Numbered from the stretch's first letter, positions 1-6,614 are shown. The stretch: 12,746 bases of DNA from Sphingomonadales bacterium (GCA_017304125.1 JAFKLV010000271.1:1-12746); one strand, 5' to 3'. The notes: a model not told the origin generated them from the sequence alone. A program made the numbers and translations.

Positions 1-370
1 AATGCGGATAGGCCGCGGCATCGCGCGTGTTGAAGCGCGCGAATTCGGCCTGGGTGCGATCGGCGCCGCCGCCGAGCTTGAGGTAATTGTCCGCGAACGG
101 GAAGAAATTGCTGATCGTCCGCTCGATGATGCGGAAGCCGCGCTCGTGCAGCTTCATGTCCGCGATCACCTTGGGGCGCAGCAGGCTGACGGTGTAGCTG
201 GCGGTCGAATTGCGGAAGCCGGGGTGGAATTCCTCGGTCACCGCCGCGCCGCCGACGATATCGCGCCGTTCGAGCACCCGCACCTTGAGCCCGGCACGCG
301 CGAGATAGAAAGCGCAGACAAGGCCGTTATGCCCGCCACCGATGATGATCGCGTCGTATTTCTTCGTCAT
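1..370 (-). CDS. NAD(P)/FAD-dependent oxidoreductase, phytoene-dehydrogenase-like, N-terminal part
   Basis: Only the first 123 codons are in the window; the gene continues past the left edge. The ATG at 370 is preceded by GAGG seven bases upstream (378-381), which supports this start. The protein opens with a Rossmann dinucleotide-binding fold: three isoleucines at 8-10, then G11-x-G13-x-x-G16, with the ribose-binding acidic residue E34 at the end of the second strand. An R/G-rich stretch (ERRDIVGGAA) follows, typical of flavin amine oxidase/phytoene desaturase-like enzymes (COG1233). The family binds FAD and carries out desaturation, dehydrogenation or isomerisation of lipophilic substrates; the substrate here cannot be deduced. 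It lies 145 bp downstream of the Rieske oxygenase on the same strand, so the two may be co-transcribed and act on one pathway, although a folded repeat separates them. True carotenoid enzymes usually sit with crtB/crtE-type genes, and none is visible here. Confidence 0.85.
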   Translation of the reverse strand, partial: MTKKYDAIIIGGGHNGLVCAFYLARAGLKVRVLERRDIVGGAAVTEEFHPGFRNSTASYTVSLLRPKVIADMKLHERGFRIIERTISNFFPFADNYLKLGGGADRTQAEFARFNTRDAAAYPH

Positions 371-419
371 ACCCCGTCCTCAACCCTAACCTTTGTATCC
401 GTTCGCCCCGAACCTTCCA

Positions 420-508
420 CCCCGTCATTCCCGTGCAGGCGGGAATCCATTCGCGCTGGTTTGCGCGACAGCGCCGCGCCGATAGCGGATCGGGATGGAA
501 ATGACGGG
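420..508. repeat. REP/MITE-like folded intergenic repeat
   Basis: The element is bounded by a perfect 10-bp inverted repeat, CCCCGTCATT (420-429) and AATGACGGGG (499-508). Inside are three further small hairpins: TTCCCG/CGGGAA (428-433 with 440-445), TCGCGC/GCGCGA (451-456 with 463-468) and CCGAT/ATCGG (479-483 with 489-493). The 'cgtcattcccg...cgggaatcca' wording matches a widely dispersed family of intergenic repeats that I recall from many proteobacterial genomes. It fills the gap between the oxygenase stop and the FAD-enzyme gene and could attenuate or stabilise the shared transcript. No target-site duplication is obvious. Confidence 0.7.
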
Positions 509-515
509 GGTGTCT

Positions 516-1688
516 TCAAACCCCGTGCGGCCGGCGCGACCAGCCGGCGGCGGGCGCGCGATGCTGCCGGGCCTCCGGGATGCGGTCGCGGATTTTCGCG
601 GCGAAGCTGCGCAGGCACACCTCGCTCGCGCCGATCGGCCCGACGGTATAGCTTTGCGAGGCCATGCCCTGCTGCACCCGCTCGATCAGCCAGGTGTCCT
701 CGGCATTGACCACGCGGTTGATCCGCCAATTGGCATAGCGCACCAATGTCATCTCGCGCCGGTCGTCGGGCAGCGCGAAGGCCATTTCGCGCAGCACGCA
801 GCTCGTCGGCGAGGTCGGCAGCCATTGCATGAAATCGATCTGGTCGGCGTAAACGTCGAACGCCATGTTGGGCCAGAGCTTGTAATAGACCCACTGCCGC
901 TGGCTCTCCTCCGGCAAATGATCCACCCGCGGCAGATGCTGCTGGTAGAAGCGCTCCCAGATATTGTCCGACGGGCGATCGACCAGCCCGCCCGACATTT
1001 TGTCGACCCAGCCCGCGGCCTCGATCGCATAGCTCTTGCCGAACAGGCGCGAGAGCCCGTCATGCGCCACCGGGATGTGGAGATTGTCCGAATAATTGTC
1101 GCCGACATTCTTCCAGTTGACCGCGCGCTCGCGCAGCCGCGCCGGGCTGATCGTGCGCATCTCCTCGAAGCGATAGGGCGCGATCTCGGCGTCATAAGGC
1201 GCCATCATCTCGGCGACCGAGGGGCCGCCGTCATCCTCCAGTCGGACGAAGACGAAGCCGCGCCACGTCGACACCTCGACCGGCACCAGCCCGTTATCCT
1301 CCAATCGCAGCGCGGGATAATCGCGCTTCATCGGCACCCCGGACAGCCGCCCGTCGAGCTCATAGGCCCAGGCGTGATACGGGCAGACGAGCTTCTTCGC
1401 GCAGCCCGCGTCACCCTCGACGATGCGCATCGCGCGGTGGCGACAGACATTGTGGAAGCCGCGGATCGCGCCATCCTCGCCGCGCAGCACGACGAGCTGC
1501 TCGCCGAGATAGCCGATCGTGCGCCAGTCGCCCGAGCGTGCGAGATCGCTCTCGTGGCACACGATCTGCCACGATGGGCGGATCACCCGCGCCATCTCCA
1601 CGTCGTAGAATTCGCGATCGGTGTAGATCCAGCCCGGCAGCGAGAAATCGGCATCCGGATCGATCAGGGGCTGGGCGAGGGTGGCCAT
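516..1688 (-). CDS. Rieske [2Fe-2S] non-heme iron oxygenase, alpha subunit
   Basis: The predicted protein is 390 residues, in the range for ring-hydroxylating and quaternary-amine Rieske oxygenases. The Rieske cluster site is complete: C82-R-H84 and C102-P-Y-H105. The catalytic domain has the mononuclear iron motif N191-W-K...D197-N-Y-S-D201-N-L-H204-x4-H209, giving H204 and H209 as Fe ligands and D201 as the bridging acid that passes electrons from the neighbouring subunit's Rieske centre. E330/D331 are candidates for the third ligand. The frame is open upstream to 2198, but ATG 1688 is the real start: GGAG lies nine bases upstream (1698-1701), and the protein begins just before the conserved 'LPGWIYTDREFY' region. 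The domain layout resembles the broad choline monooxygenase/carnitine oxygenase/GbcA-like class. No beta subunit, ferredoxin or reductase is nearby, so electrons must come from elsewhere. A BetI-type regulator is divergent; substrate not determinable, quaternary amine or aromatic acid both possible. Confidence 0.93.
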   Translation of the reverse strand: MATLAQPLIDPDADFSLPGWIYTDREFYDVEMARVIRPSWQIVCHESDLARSGDWRTIGYLGEQLVVLRGEDGAIRGFHNVCRHRAMRIVEGDAGCAKKLVCPYHAWAYELDGRLSGVPMKRDYPALRLEDNGLVPVEVSTWRGFVFVRLEDDGGPSVAEMMAPYDAEIAPYRFEEMRTISPARLRERAVNWKNVGDNYSDNLHIPVAHDGLSRLFGKSYAIEAAGWVDKMSGGLVDRPSDNIWERFYQQHLPRVDHLPEESQRQWVYYKLWPNMAFDVYADQIDFMQWLPTSPTSCVLREMAFALPDDRREMTLVRYANWRINRVVNAEDTWLIERVQQGMASQSYTVGPIGASEVCLRSFAAKIRDRIPEARQHRAPAAGWSRRPHGV

Positions 1689-1705
1689 GACGCGCGACTC
1701 CGATC

Positions 1706-1741
1706 CGATTGCTTGTTGCACGATCGTATAACAAGCAATCG
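1706..1741. promoter_or_regulatory. 36-bp dyad, probable operator of the divergent BetI-like regulator
   Basis: The oxygenase/regulator intergenic region contains a perfect 12-bp inverted repeat, CGATTGCTTGTT (1706-1717) and AACAAGCAATCG (1730-1741). The centre is also symmetric (ACGATCGT, 1720-1727). Counting from the midpoint 1723/1724, 16 of 18 base pairs match. TATAAC (1727-1732, plus strand) and its complement-side TTATAC (minus strand) could serve as -10 elements in the two directions, so a bound repressor would cover both promoters. I could not find convincing -35 boxes. The link to the adjacent TetR-family protein is inferred from position. Confidence 0.72.
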
Positions 1742-1793
1742 CCGCGCACAATCCCCGTTCGTGACGCCGCATTTCGTGGTAGCGACCCGTGCC

Positions 1794-2405
1794 GTGAACA
1801 AACCCGCTTTCACCCGCACCGATGCCGAGGAACGCCGCCGGCTGCTGATCGCCGCCGCGACGCGCGTGCTGGCGCGCGACGGGGCGAGCGGCGCCTCGGT
1901 ACGCGCGATCGCGCAGGAGGCGCAGGTGTCGCCGGGGCTGGTGACGCATCATTTCGGCGGGATCGATGCGCTGATCGCGGCGACCTATGCCGATGTCAGC
2001 GCGGCGGTGACCGCGGCGCTCGACGCGGCGGTGGCCGGGGCGGGGGGCGATCCGCGCGCGCGGCTCTCGGCCTATGTCGCGGCGAGCTTCGCCCCGCCGA
2101 TCGCCGATCGCGCCTTGCTTGCCACCTGGGTCGCATTCTGGGGGCTGGTGATCGCGCGCGACGACGTGGCGCGGCTCCACGACGAGCAATATGCGCATTT
2201 CCGCGGCGGGATCGAACGCCTGCTCGCCGATTGCGGGGTGGCGCCCGCCGCCTGCCGCCGCAGTGCGATCGCGATCACCGCGCTGGTCGACGGATTGTGG
2301 CTGGAATTGTGCCTCTCGCCCGAGGTGTTCGACGCGGCCGAGGCGCGGGCGATCGCTGAGGCGCAGATCGCGGCGTTGCTAGCCGCGCTCCCCGCGACGC
2401 CATAA
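1794..2405 (+). CDS. TetR-family transcriptional regulator, BetI-like
   Basis: A 203-residue protein, the usual size for TetR regulators. The N-terminal helix-turn-helix spans about residues 34-55 (ASVRAIAQEAQVSPGLVTHHF), preceded by a helix of the form RRLLIAAATRVLARDG. The ligand domain carries BetI-type (TetR_C_6) landmarks: TWVAFW at 111-116 and ALVDGLWLELCLSP at 163-176, matching 'WLAFW' and 'ALIDGLWLR' in the choline-responsive repressor BetI as I remember it. There is no ATG; GTG 1794 gives the best family fit, while GTG 1761 and 1776 are in-frame alternatives, and none has a good ribosome site. It is divergent from the Rieske oxygenase with a large dyad between, so autoregulation and control of the oxygenase are likely. 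Its 3' end overlaps the convergent membrane-protein gene by 27 bp. The ligand is unknown; no betA/betB or choline transporter is present here, so it should not simply be named betI. Confidence 0.88.
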   Translation: MNKPAFTRTDAEERRRLLIAAATRVLARDGASGASVRAIAQEAQVSPGLVTHHFGGIDALIAATYADVSAAVTAALDAAVAGAGGDPRARLSAYVAASFAPPIADRALLATWVAFWGLVIARDDVARLHDEQYAHFRGGIERLLADCGVAPAACRRSAIAITALVDGLWLELCLSPEVFDAAEARAIAEAQIAALLAALPATP

Positions 2406-3041
2406 CCACATGCCGGCGATCGCCGCCCCGACGATCGCCATCGCCATATCCTTCTGGCTGTCCCACGGATCGCCCTGCTGCCCGTTGTAATCGGCGGCCA
2501 GATCGGACGCGACCATCATCGTCAGCAGCCATTCGAAGATCTCGTAGAGCGCGCTGACCGCGCCGACGAACAGAAACGCCATCCATATCGCTGCCTTCCG
2601 GCTCATGCCGGCATGACGCCGCACGAGTTCCGCGAACGGCCCGACCCACAACAGCCCGAACGAGAAATGGACGACGCGATCGAAATCGTTGCGCGCCATG
2701 CCGAACGTGCCGGAAATGTCGTGACCGGTCAGCGCGCGTGCCCAATCGTCATAAGGGACATTGGAGTAAGTGTAGCGCCCGGCGAGCGTGTGGAGCAGGA
2801 AGAAGCCGGTCAGCGCGAGCACCGAGCGGTCGGACAAGCGAAAGCGATCGAGCAACATCGGCGCCGCCAGCAGCAGGATCACCGTCGGGATATGCTGCAG
2901 CGGCGCGATCTCGGGGAAGGGCTGGCGGATGTTGGCAGCGATCACCGCCAGCGCCAGCGCGCCAAGCATCGCCAGCTGCCGGTGCGGCAGCCGGCGATGC
3001 CGGGCGAGATACGAGGTGCCGCCCGCGTCAGGCCGCTGCAC
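2379..3041 (-). CDS. DUF2238 family (YjdF-like) inner membrane protein
   Basis: A 220-residue hydrophobic protein with about six membrane segments (near residues 25-37, 51-66, 73-88, 122-140, 150-173, 198-214). Conserved blocks of the YjdF/DUF2238 family are visible: HTLAGRYTYSNVPYDDW at 84-100, a DFDRVVHFSFGLL block at 119-131, the YEIFEW motif at 166-171 and GDPWDSQKDM at 190-199. The several buried acidic, His and Trp residues are typical of the family, whose function is not known. The GTG start at 3041 overlaps the end of glmM by 14 bp and has GAGG six bases upstream (3048-3051), inside glmM, indicating translational coupling; ATG 2969 is an alternative start that would shorten it by 24 residues. 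It ends inside the convergent TetR gene. Confidence 0.85.
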   Translation of the reverse strand: MQRPDAGGTSYLARHRRLPHRQLAMLGALALAVIAANIRQPFPEIAPLQHIPTVILLLAAPMLLDRFRLSDRSVLALTGFFLLHTLAGRYTYSNVPYDDWARALTGHDISGTFGMARNDFDRVVHFSFGLLWVGPFAELVRRHAGMSRKAAIWMAFLFVGAVSALYEIFEWLLTMMVASDLAADYNGQQGDPWDSQKDMAMAIVGAAIAGMWLWRRGERG

Positions 3042-4380
3042 GCACCGCCTCGCACACGCGGTCGACGATCGCCTCGACCTGCGCGCGGTCGTCGCCCTCG
3101 GCCATCACGCGGATCACCGGCTCGGTGCCCGAGGCGCGGATGACGAGCCGCCCGCGGCCCTCCAGTTCGCGCTCGGCGTCGGCGATCGCGGTCTTGACCG
3201 AGGCGGTATCGAGCGGCTTGGCGCCGCGCTCGAAGCGGACGTTCTTGAGCAATTGCGGCAGCGGATCGAAGCGGTGGAGCACTTCGCTTGCCGGCGCGCC
3301 CGAGCGCTGGACTTCGGCAAGGATCTGCAGCGCGGCGACCAGCCCGTCGCCGGTGGTGCCGTAATCGGACAGGATGATGTGCCCCGATTGCTCGCCGCCG
3401 ACATTATAGCCGCGCGCGCGCATCGCTTCGAGCACATAGCGGTCGCCCACGCCGGTGCGCACCAGCCCCAGCCCTTGCGCGGCGAGATGCCGCTCGAGCC
3501 CGAGGTTGGACATGATCGTCGCGACCAGCCCGCCGCCGGCCAGCTGCCCGCGCCGCGCATAGCCGGTGGCGATCGTCGCCATCAGCTGGTCGCCGTCGAC
3601 CACCGCGCCGGTTTCGTCGACCACGATCAGCCGATCGGCATCGCCGTCGAGCGCGATGCCGATCGCTGCGCCGCTCGCCACCACGGTTTCGGACAGGGTC
3701 TGCGGCGCGGTCGAGCCGACCCCGTCGTTGATGTTGCGGCCATTGGGGGTGACGCCGATCGCCACCACCTCGGCGCCCAGCTCCCACAAGGCAGCGGGGG
3801 CGACCTGATAGGCGGCGCCATTGGCGCAATCGACCACCACTTTCAGCCCGTCGAGCCGGAGGTCGGACGGGAAGGTCGATTTGGCGAAGTGGATATAGCG
3901 CCCCTGCGCGTCGTCGATCCGCCGCGCGCGGCCGATCTGGTGCGAGGGGGCGAGCGACACCGCGCCGCTTTCGGCGCCGTCGATCAGCGCCTCGATCTCC
4001 AGCTCGGCCTCGTCGGAGAGTTTGTAGCCGTCCGGCCCGAACAATTTGATGCCATTGTCGGCGAACGGATTGTGGCTGGCGGAGATCATCACGCCAAGAT
4101 CGGCGCGCATCGACTGGGTGAGCATCGCCACCGCCGGGGTGGGCATCGGCCCGGTCATCACCACGTCCATGCCGACGCTGGTGAACCCGGCGACCAGCGC
4201 GGATTCAAGCATATAGCCCGACAGCCGCGTGTCCTTGCCGATCAGTACGCGATGGCGATGATCGCCGCGCTGGAAATAGATGCCGGCGGCCATCCCGACC
4301 CGCATCGCCATCGCCGCGGTCATCGGCGTGATGTTGGTGAGGCCGCGAATCCCGTCGGTGCCGAAATATTTTCTTGCCAT
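3028..4380 (-). CDS. glmM: Phosphoglucosamine mutase GlmM
   Basis: Converts glucosamine-6-phosphate to glucosamine-1-phosphate, the cytoplasmic step that feeds UDP-N-acetylglucosamine for peptidoglycan and lipid A. The 450-residue length matches the family. All four active-site loops of the alpha-D-phosphohexomutase fold are present: the phosphoserine loop S100-A-S102-H-N-P with S102 as the catalytic residue (the same number as in E. coli), the Mg loop D245-G-D247-A-D249-R, the sugar-specificity loop GGEQSGH (328-334) and the phosphate-binding loop RASGTEP (415-421). The N-terminal YFGTDGIRG is the GlmM signature, which separates it from phosphomannomutase. ATG 4380 is the start; the nearest purine-rich ribosome site (AGGGGAG, 4394-4400) is 13 bases away, longer than usual. 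It is the first gene of a two-gene unit with the DUF2238 gene and divergent from the symporter gene, 82 bp away. No folP or ftsH, frequent glmM neighbours, is in view. Confidence 0.97.
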   Translation of the reverse strand: MARKYFGTDGIRGLTNITPMTAAMAMRVGMAAGIYFQRGDHRHRVLIGKDTRLSGYMLESALVAGFTSVGMDVVMTGPMPTPAVAMLTQSMRADLGVMISASHNPFADNGIKLFGPDGYKLSDEAELEIEALIDGAESGAVSLAPSHQIGRARRIDDAQGRYIHFAKSTFPSDLRLDGLKVVVDCANGAAYQVAPAALWELGAEVVAIGVTPNGRNINDGVGSTAPQTLSETVVASGAAIGIALDGDADRLIVVDETGAVVDGDQLMATIATGYARRGQLAGGGLVATIMSNLGLERHLAAQGLGLVRTGVGDRYVLEAMRARGYNVGGEQSGHIILSDYGTTGDGLVAALQILAEVQRSGAPASEVLHRFDPLPQLLKNVRFERGAKPLDTASVKTAIADAERELEGRGRLVIRASGTEPVIRVMAEGDDRAQVEAIVDRVCEAVRAAA

Positions 4381-4462
4381 CGCCTGCGTCCGGCTCCCCT
4401 ATCGGTTCCCTGAACGCGGCTGATAACCCCGTGGGAACGAAAGCGCGAGCCAAAGGAGCAGC

Positions 4463-5725
4463 ATGTCGCCGTCCACCCGTATCCTGCTGGCGCTGATCGC
4501 CGGCCTTGTCGCCGGGATCGCGCTTGCCGCGTTCGCGCCGCAGGCGGTCGATCCGGCCGTGTCGATCGCACGGCCGTTCGGGCAGGCGTGGCTCAACGGA
4601 TTGCAGATGACGATCGTACCGTTGGTGTTCGCGTTGCTCGTCACCGGGGTCGCCGCGACCGCCGAGGCGGCGCAGGCCGGGCGGCTCGCGGCGCGCGCGG
4701 TGGGGCTGTATCTGATCGTCATGGCCTCGTCGGCGATCGCCGCCGCTTTCCTGACGCCGTTGTTCCTCGATATCGCGCCGCTCCCGGCCGATTCCGCCGC
4801 AGCGCTGCGCCGCGCGCTGGAGGGCGCCGCCGCGATCCCGCCGGTGCCGCCGATCGGCGATTTCCTCGCCGGGATCGTCCCTGCCAATGTGCTCAAGGCC
4901 TCGGCGGAGAGCAATTTCCTGTCGATGATCGTCTTCGCGCTGATCTTCGCCTTTGCGATCATGCGTATCGACGAGGATTTGCGCGTGCTGCTGACGCGCT
5001 TCTTCTCGGCGATCCGCGATACGATGCTGGTGGTGATCGGCTGGGTGCTGTGGATCGGCCCGGTCGGGGTGTTCGCGCTGGCCTTCGTCGTCGGGGCGAA
5101 GGCGGGGGGCGGCGCCTTCCACGCATTGCTCCATTACATCCTGATCGTCTCGGCGGTCGGGCTGGTCGTGTCGCTGGTCGCCTATCCGCTGGCGGTGTTC
5201 GGCGGGCGCGTCCCGCTCGGCCATTATATCCGTGCCGGGCTGCCGACGCAGGCGGTGGCGATCTCGACGCAATCGTCGCTCGCCTCGCTCCCGGCAATGC
5301 TGGCGGGCGCGCGGACGATGGGGGTGCCGGTGGCGACCGCCGGGGTGACGCTGCCGCTCGCGGTGGCGATCCTGCGCGCGACCGGGCCGGCGATGAACTT
5401 TGCGGTGGCGATCTATGTCGCCAATTGGTTCGGCGTGGCACTCAACCCGGCAACGCTCGCGGCGGGCGCGCTGGTGGCGATGCTGACCTCGCTCGGATCG
5501 GTCAGCCTGCCGGGGACGGTGAGCTTCGTCGGCGCGATCTCCCCGGTCTGCGCGACGATCGGCGCGCCGGTCGCGCCATTGGGGCTGCTCGTCGCGGTCG
5601 AGACGATGCCCGATATTGTCCGCACGCTCGGCAATGTCATGTGGGATCTCGCCACCACGATCACCTTGGCGCGCGGCCAGCGTGTGATCGAGGACGAGGC
5701 CGATACGATCGTGGAACAGATTTAA
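4463..5725 (+). CDS. Dicarboxylate/amino acid:cation symporter family (SDF/DAACS) transporter
   Basis: A 420-residue integral membrane protein of the GltP/DctA family (elevator-type sodium or proton symporters). ATG 4463 follows AAAGGAG (4452-4458) with a short four-base gap. Family landmarks: a long N-terminal helix, the re-entrant HP1 serine motif S268-T-Q-S-S-L-A-S-L-P277, HP2-like SLGSVSLPG around 343-351, and the TM8 motif D384-I-V-R387-T-L-G-N391-V-M-W-D395, whose D/R/N/D spacing equals D394/R397/N401/D405 of the archaeal homologue GltPh. The odd point is TM7: the NMDGT motif that supplies sodium ligands is replaced by L304-R-A-T-G308. Substrate binding may be retained while ion coupling differs. 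It stands alone between glmM and coq4; substrate not predictable beyond an acidic amino acid or dicarboxylate. Confidence 0.9.
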   Translation: MSPSTRILLALIAGLVAGIALAAFAPQAVDPAVSIARPFGQAWLNGLQMTIVPLVFALLVTGVAATAEAAQAGRLAARAVGLYLIVMASSAIAAAFLTPLFLDIAPLPADSAAALRRALEGAAAIPPVPPIGDFLAGIVPANVLKASAESNFLSMIVFALIFAFAIMRIDEDLRVLLTRFFSAIRDTMLVVIGWVLWIGPVGVFALAFVVGAKAGGGAFHALLHYILIVSAVGLVVSLVAYPLAVFGGRVPLGHYIRAGLPTQAVAISTQSSLASLPAMLAGARTMGVPVATAGVTLPLAVAILRATGPAMNFAVAIYVANWFGVALNPATLAAGALVAMLTSLGSVSLPGTVSFVGAISPVCATIGAPVAPLGLLVAVETMPDIVRTLGNVMWDLATTITLARGQRVIEDEADTIVEQI

Positions 5726-5739
5726 CGAACCTGCTATTA

Positions 5740-5768
5740 TTGACAGCGGTGTGAACAACTCTTATTGA
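5740..5768 (+). promoter_or_regulatory. Sigma-70-like promoter of the coq4-family gene
   Basis: A consensus -35 TTGACA (5740-5745) is followed after exactly 17 bases by TATTGA (5763-5768), a moderate -10. Transcription would begin about 5775 and leave a leader of only some 20 bases before ATG 5795. The stretch is clearly more AT-rich than its surroundings. The 9-base word TTATTGACA occurs twice here, at 5737-5745 and 5762-5770. Confidence 0.65.
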
Positions 5769-5783
5769 CACATTTGTCAGTAA
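5762..5783. promoter_or_regulatory. 22-bp dyad operator overlapping the coq4 promoter
   Basis: TTAtTGACAcA at 5762-5772 is mirrored by TtTGTCAgTAA at 5773-5783; 9 of 11 base pairs are complementary, including the perfect arms TGACA/TGTCA (5766-5770 with 5775-5779). The site covers the -10 element and the expected transcription start and touches the ribosome site, the classic position for repression. Its form suits a TetR-family dimer, but the regulator is not identified from this window. Confidence 0.65.
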
Positions 5784-5787
5784 GGAG
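5782..5787 (+). promoter_or_regulatory. Ribosome binding site fixing the coq4 start
   Basis: AAGGAG lies seven bases before ATG 5795. This argues against the upstream in-frame TTG at 5765, which lies within the promoter and operator. Confidence 0.85.
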
Positions 5788-5794
5788 CGATTCG

Positions 5795-6604
5795 ATGACC
5801 GCGACCCTTCCTCCCTTTCCCGGCACGACTGGCCGGCGCGACTGGCGCACGGCGTTCGAGGCGATCCGCAAATTGCTCGCCAATGGCGACGATACGGTGC
5901 AGGTGTTCCGCATCATGCGCGCGCTCAATGTCGGGGCGACCGAGACGGGTTATGCGCGTTTGCTCGCCACGCCCGATGGTGGGCGCATGGCCTATGATCG
6001 GCTCGAACTGGCAACGATCTTCGCGCAGCCCGGCTTCGCCGATCAATTCGCCCCGGGCACGGTCGGCGCGGCCTATCGCGATTTCCTCGCCTCGACCGGC
6101 TATTCCGCCGACGGGCTCGCCGAGGTGAGCCGCGAGGGCAGCGAGATGGAAGATGTCGTCCATCCCTATGCCTGGTTCGGGCGGCGCGTCCGCGACACCC
6201 ACGACATCTGGCATATCATGACCGGCTATAAGGCCGACGAAAGCCTCGGCGAAGCGGCGCTGGTCGCGTTCAGCTATGCGCAGGTCGGCGGGCTCGGCTG
6301 GGCGTTCATCGGCGGCGCGGCGGCGCTCAAGAGCCTGCGTGTCACCAAGAACACCCTGTTCGCCAAGGCGGTGTGGGAGGGCTATCGCAACGGTCGCGCG
6401 GCGCAATGGCTGTCGGGCGAGGATTATCTCAAGCTGATGCACGAGCCGATCGAAGCGGCGCGCGCGCGGCTCGGCATTCGCCAGCCGGTCGCCTATCTCA
6501 AGGCGCAGCGCGAATTGGGCCCCGAACTCGCTTCCTATCTCAGCGAGCGGCGCCAGCCGGCGGACGCCGCCGGCGAGCCCGCGCCACAGCGTATGGCTGC
6601 CTGA
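5795..6604 (+). CDS. Coq4 family protein (ubiquinone biosynthesis)
   Basis: A 269-residue soluble protein of the Coq4 family. In eukaryotes Coq4 organises the ubiquinone-biosynthetic complex and has been linked to C1 decarboxylation/hydroxylation of the quinone ring; alphaproteobacterial members are assigned the same role by homology. The zinc-binding motif is visible as H136-D137-I-W-H140 followed by MTGY. The acidic partner usually found 11 residues after the second His (HDxxHx11E) is displaced here: E153 is separated by 12 residues, and E149 is the nearer alternative. N-terminal helices (residues 17-45), the 'TPDGGRMAYDRLELATIF' block and the C-terminal WLSGEDYLKLMHEPIEAARA helix fit the family. 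It has its own promoter and operator and appears to be monocistronic, with folded sequence rather than a close gene behind it. A paralogue acting outside ubiquinone synthesis is possible. Confidence 0.87.
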   Translation: MTATLPPFPGTTGRRDWRTAFEAIRKLLANGDDTVQVFRIMRALNVGATETGYARLLATPDGGRMAYDRLELATIFAQPGFADQFAPGTVGAAYRDFLASTGYSADGLAEVSREGSEMEDVVHPYAWFGRRVRDTHDIWHIMTGYKADESLGEAALVAFSYAQVGGLGWAFIGGAAALKSLRVTKNTLFAKAVWEGYRNGRAAQWLSGEDYLKLMHEPIEAARARLGIRQPVAYLKAQRELGPELASYLSERRQPADAAGEPAPQRMAA

Positions 6605-6614
6605 TCCGCAGGAT

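Noticed and set aside
495..1793. An upstream extension of the TetR frame that would give a 636-residue fusion.
   Set aside because: The extra part is antisense to the Rieske oxygenase and has no domain. It crosses the intergenic dyad, so the regulator is assigned from GTG 1794.
1689..2198. An N-terminal extension of the Rieske oxygenase.
   Set aside because: It is antisense to the TetR gene and reads through the operator. ATG 1688 has a good ribosome site and the right family length.
2788..4413. A plus-strand open frame of about 540 codons opposite glmM.
   Set aside because: It is an antisense shadow of a fully recognisable glmM, with His/Arg/Asp-rich composition and no domain.
4405..4438. 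GTTCCC/GGGAAC inverted repeat between glmM and the symporter gene.
   Set aside because: Only six base pairs with a 22-base gap in GC-rich sequence; likely by chance.
4205..5758. A minus-strand open frame opposite the symporter.
   Set aside because: The product is an extreme Arg/Asp/Gly/His-rich sequence, typical of GC-rich antisense frames. The plus strand encodes clear membrane helices.
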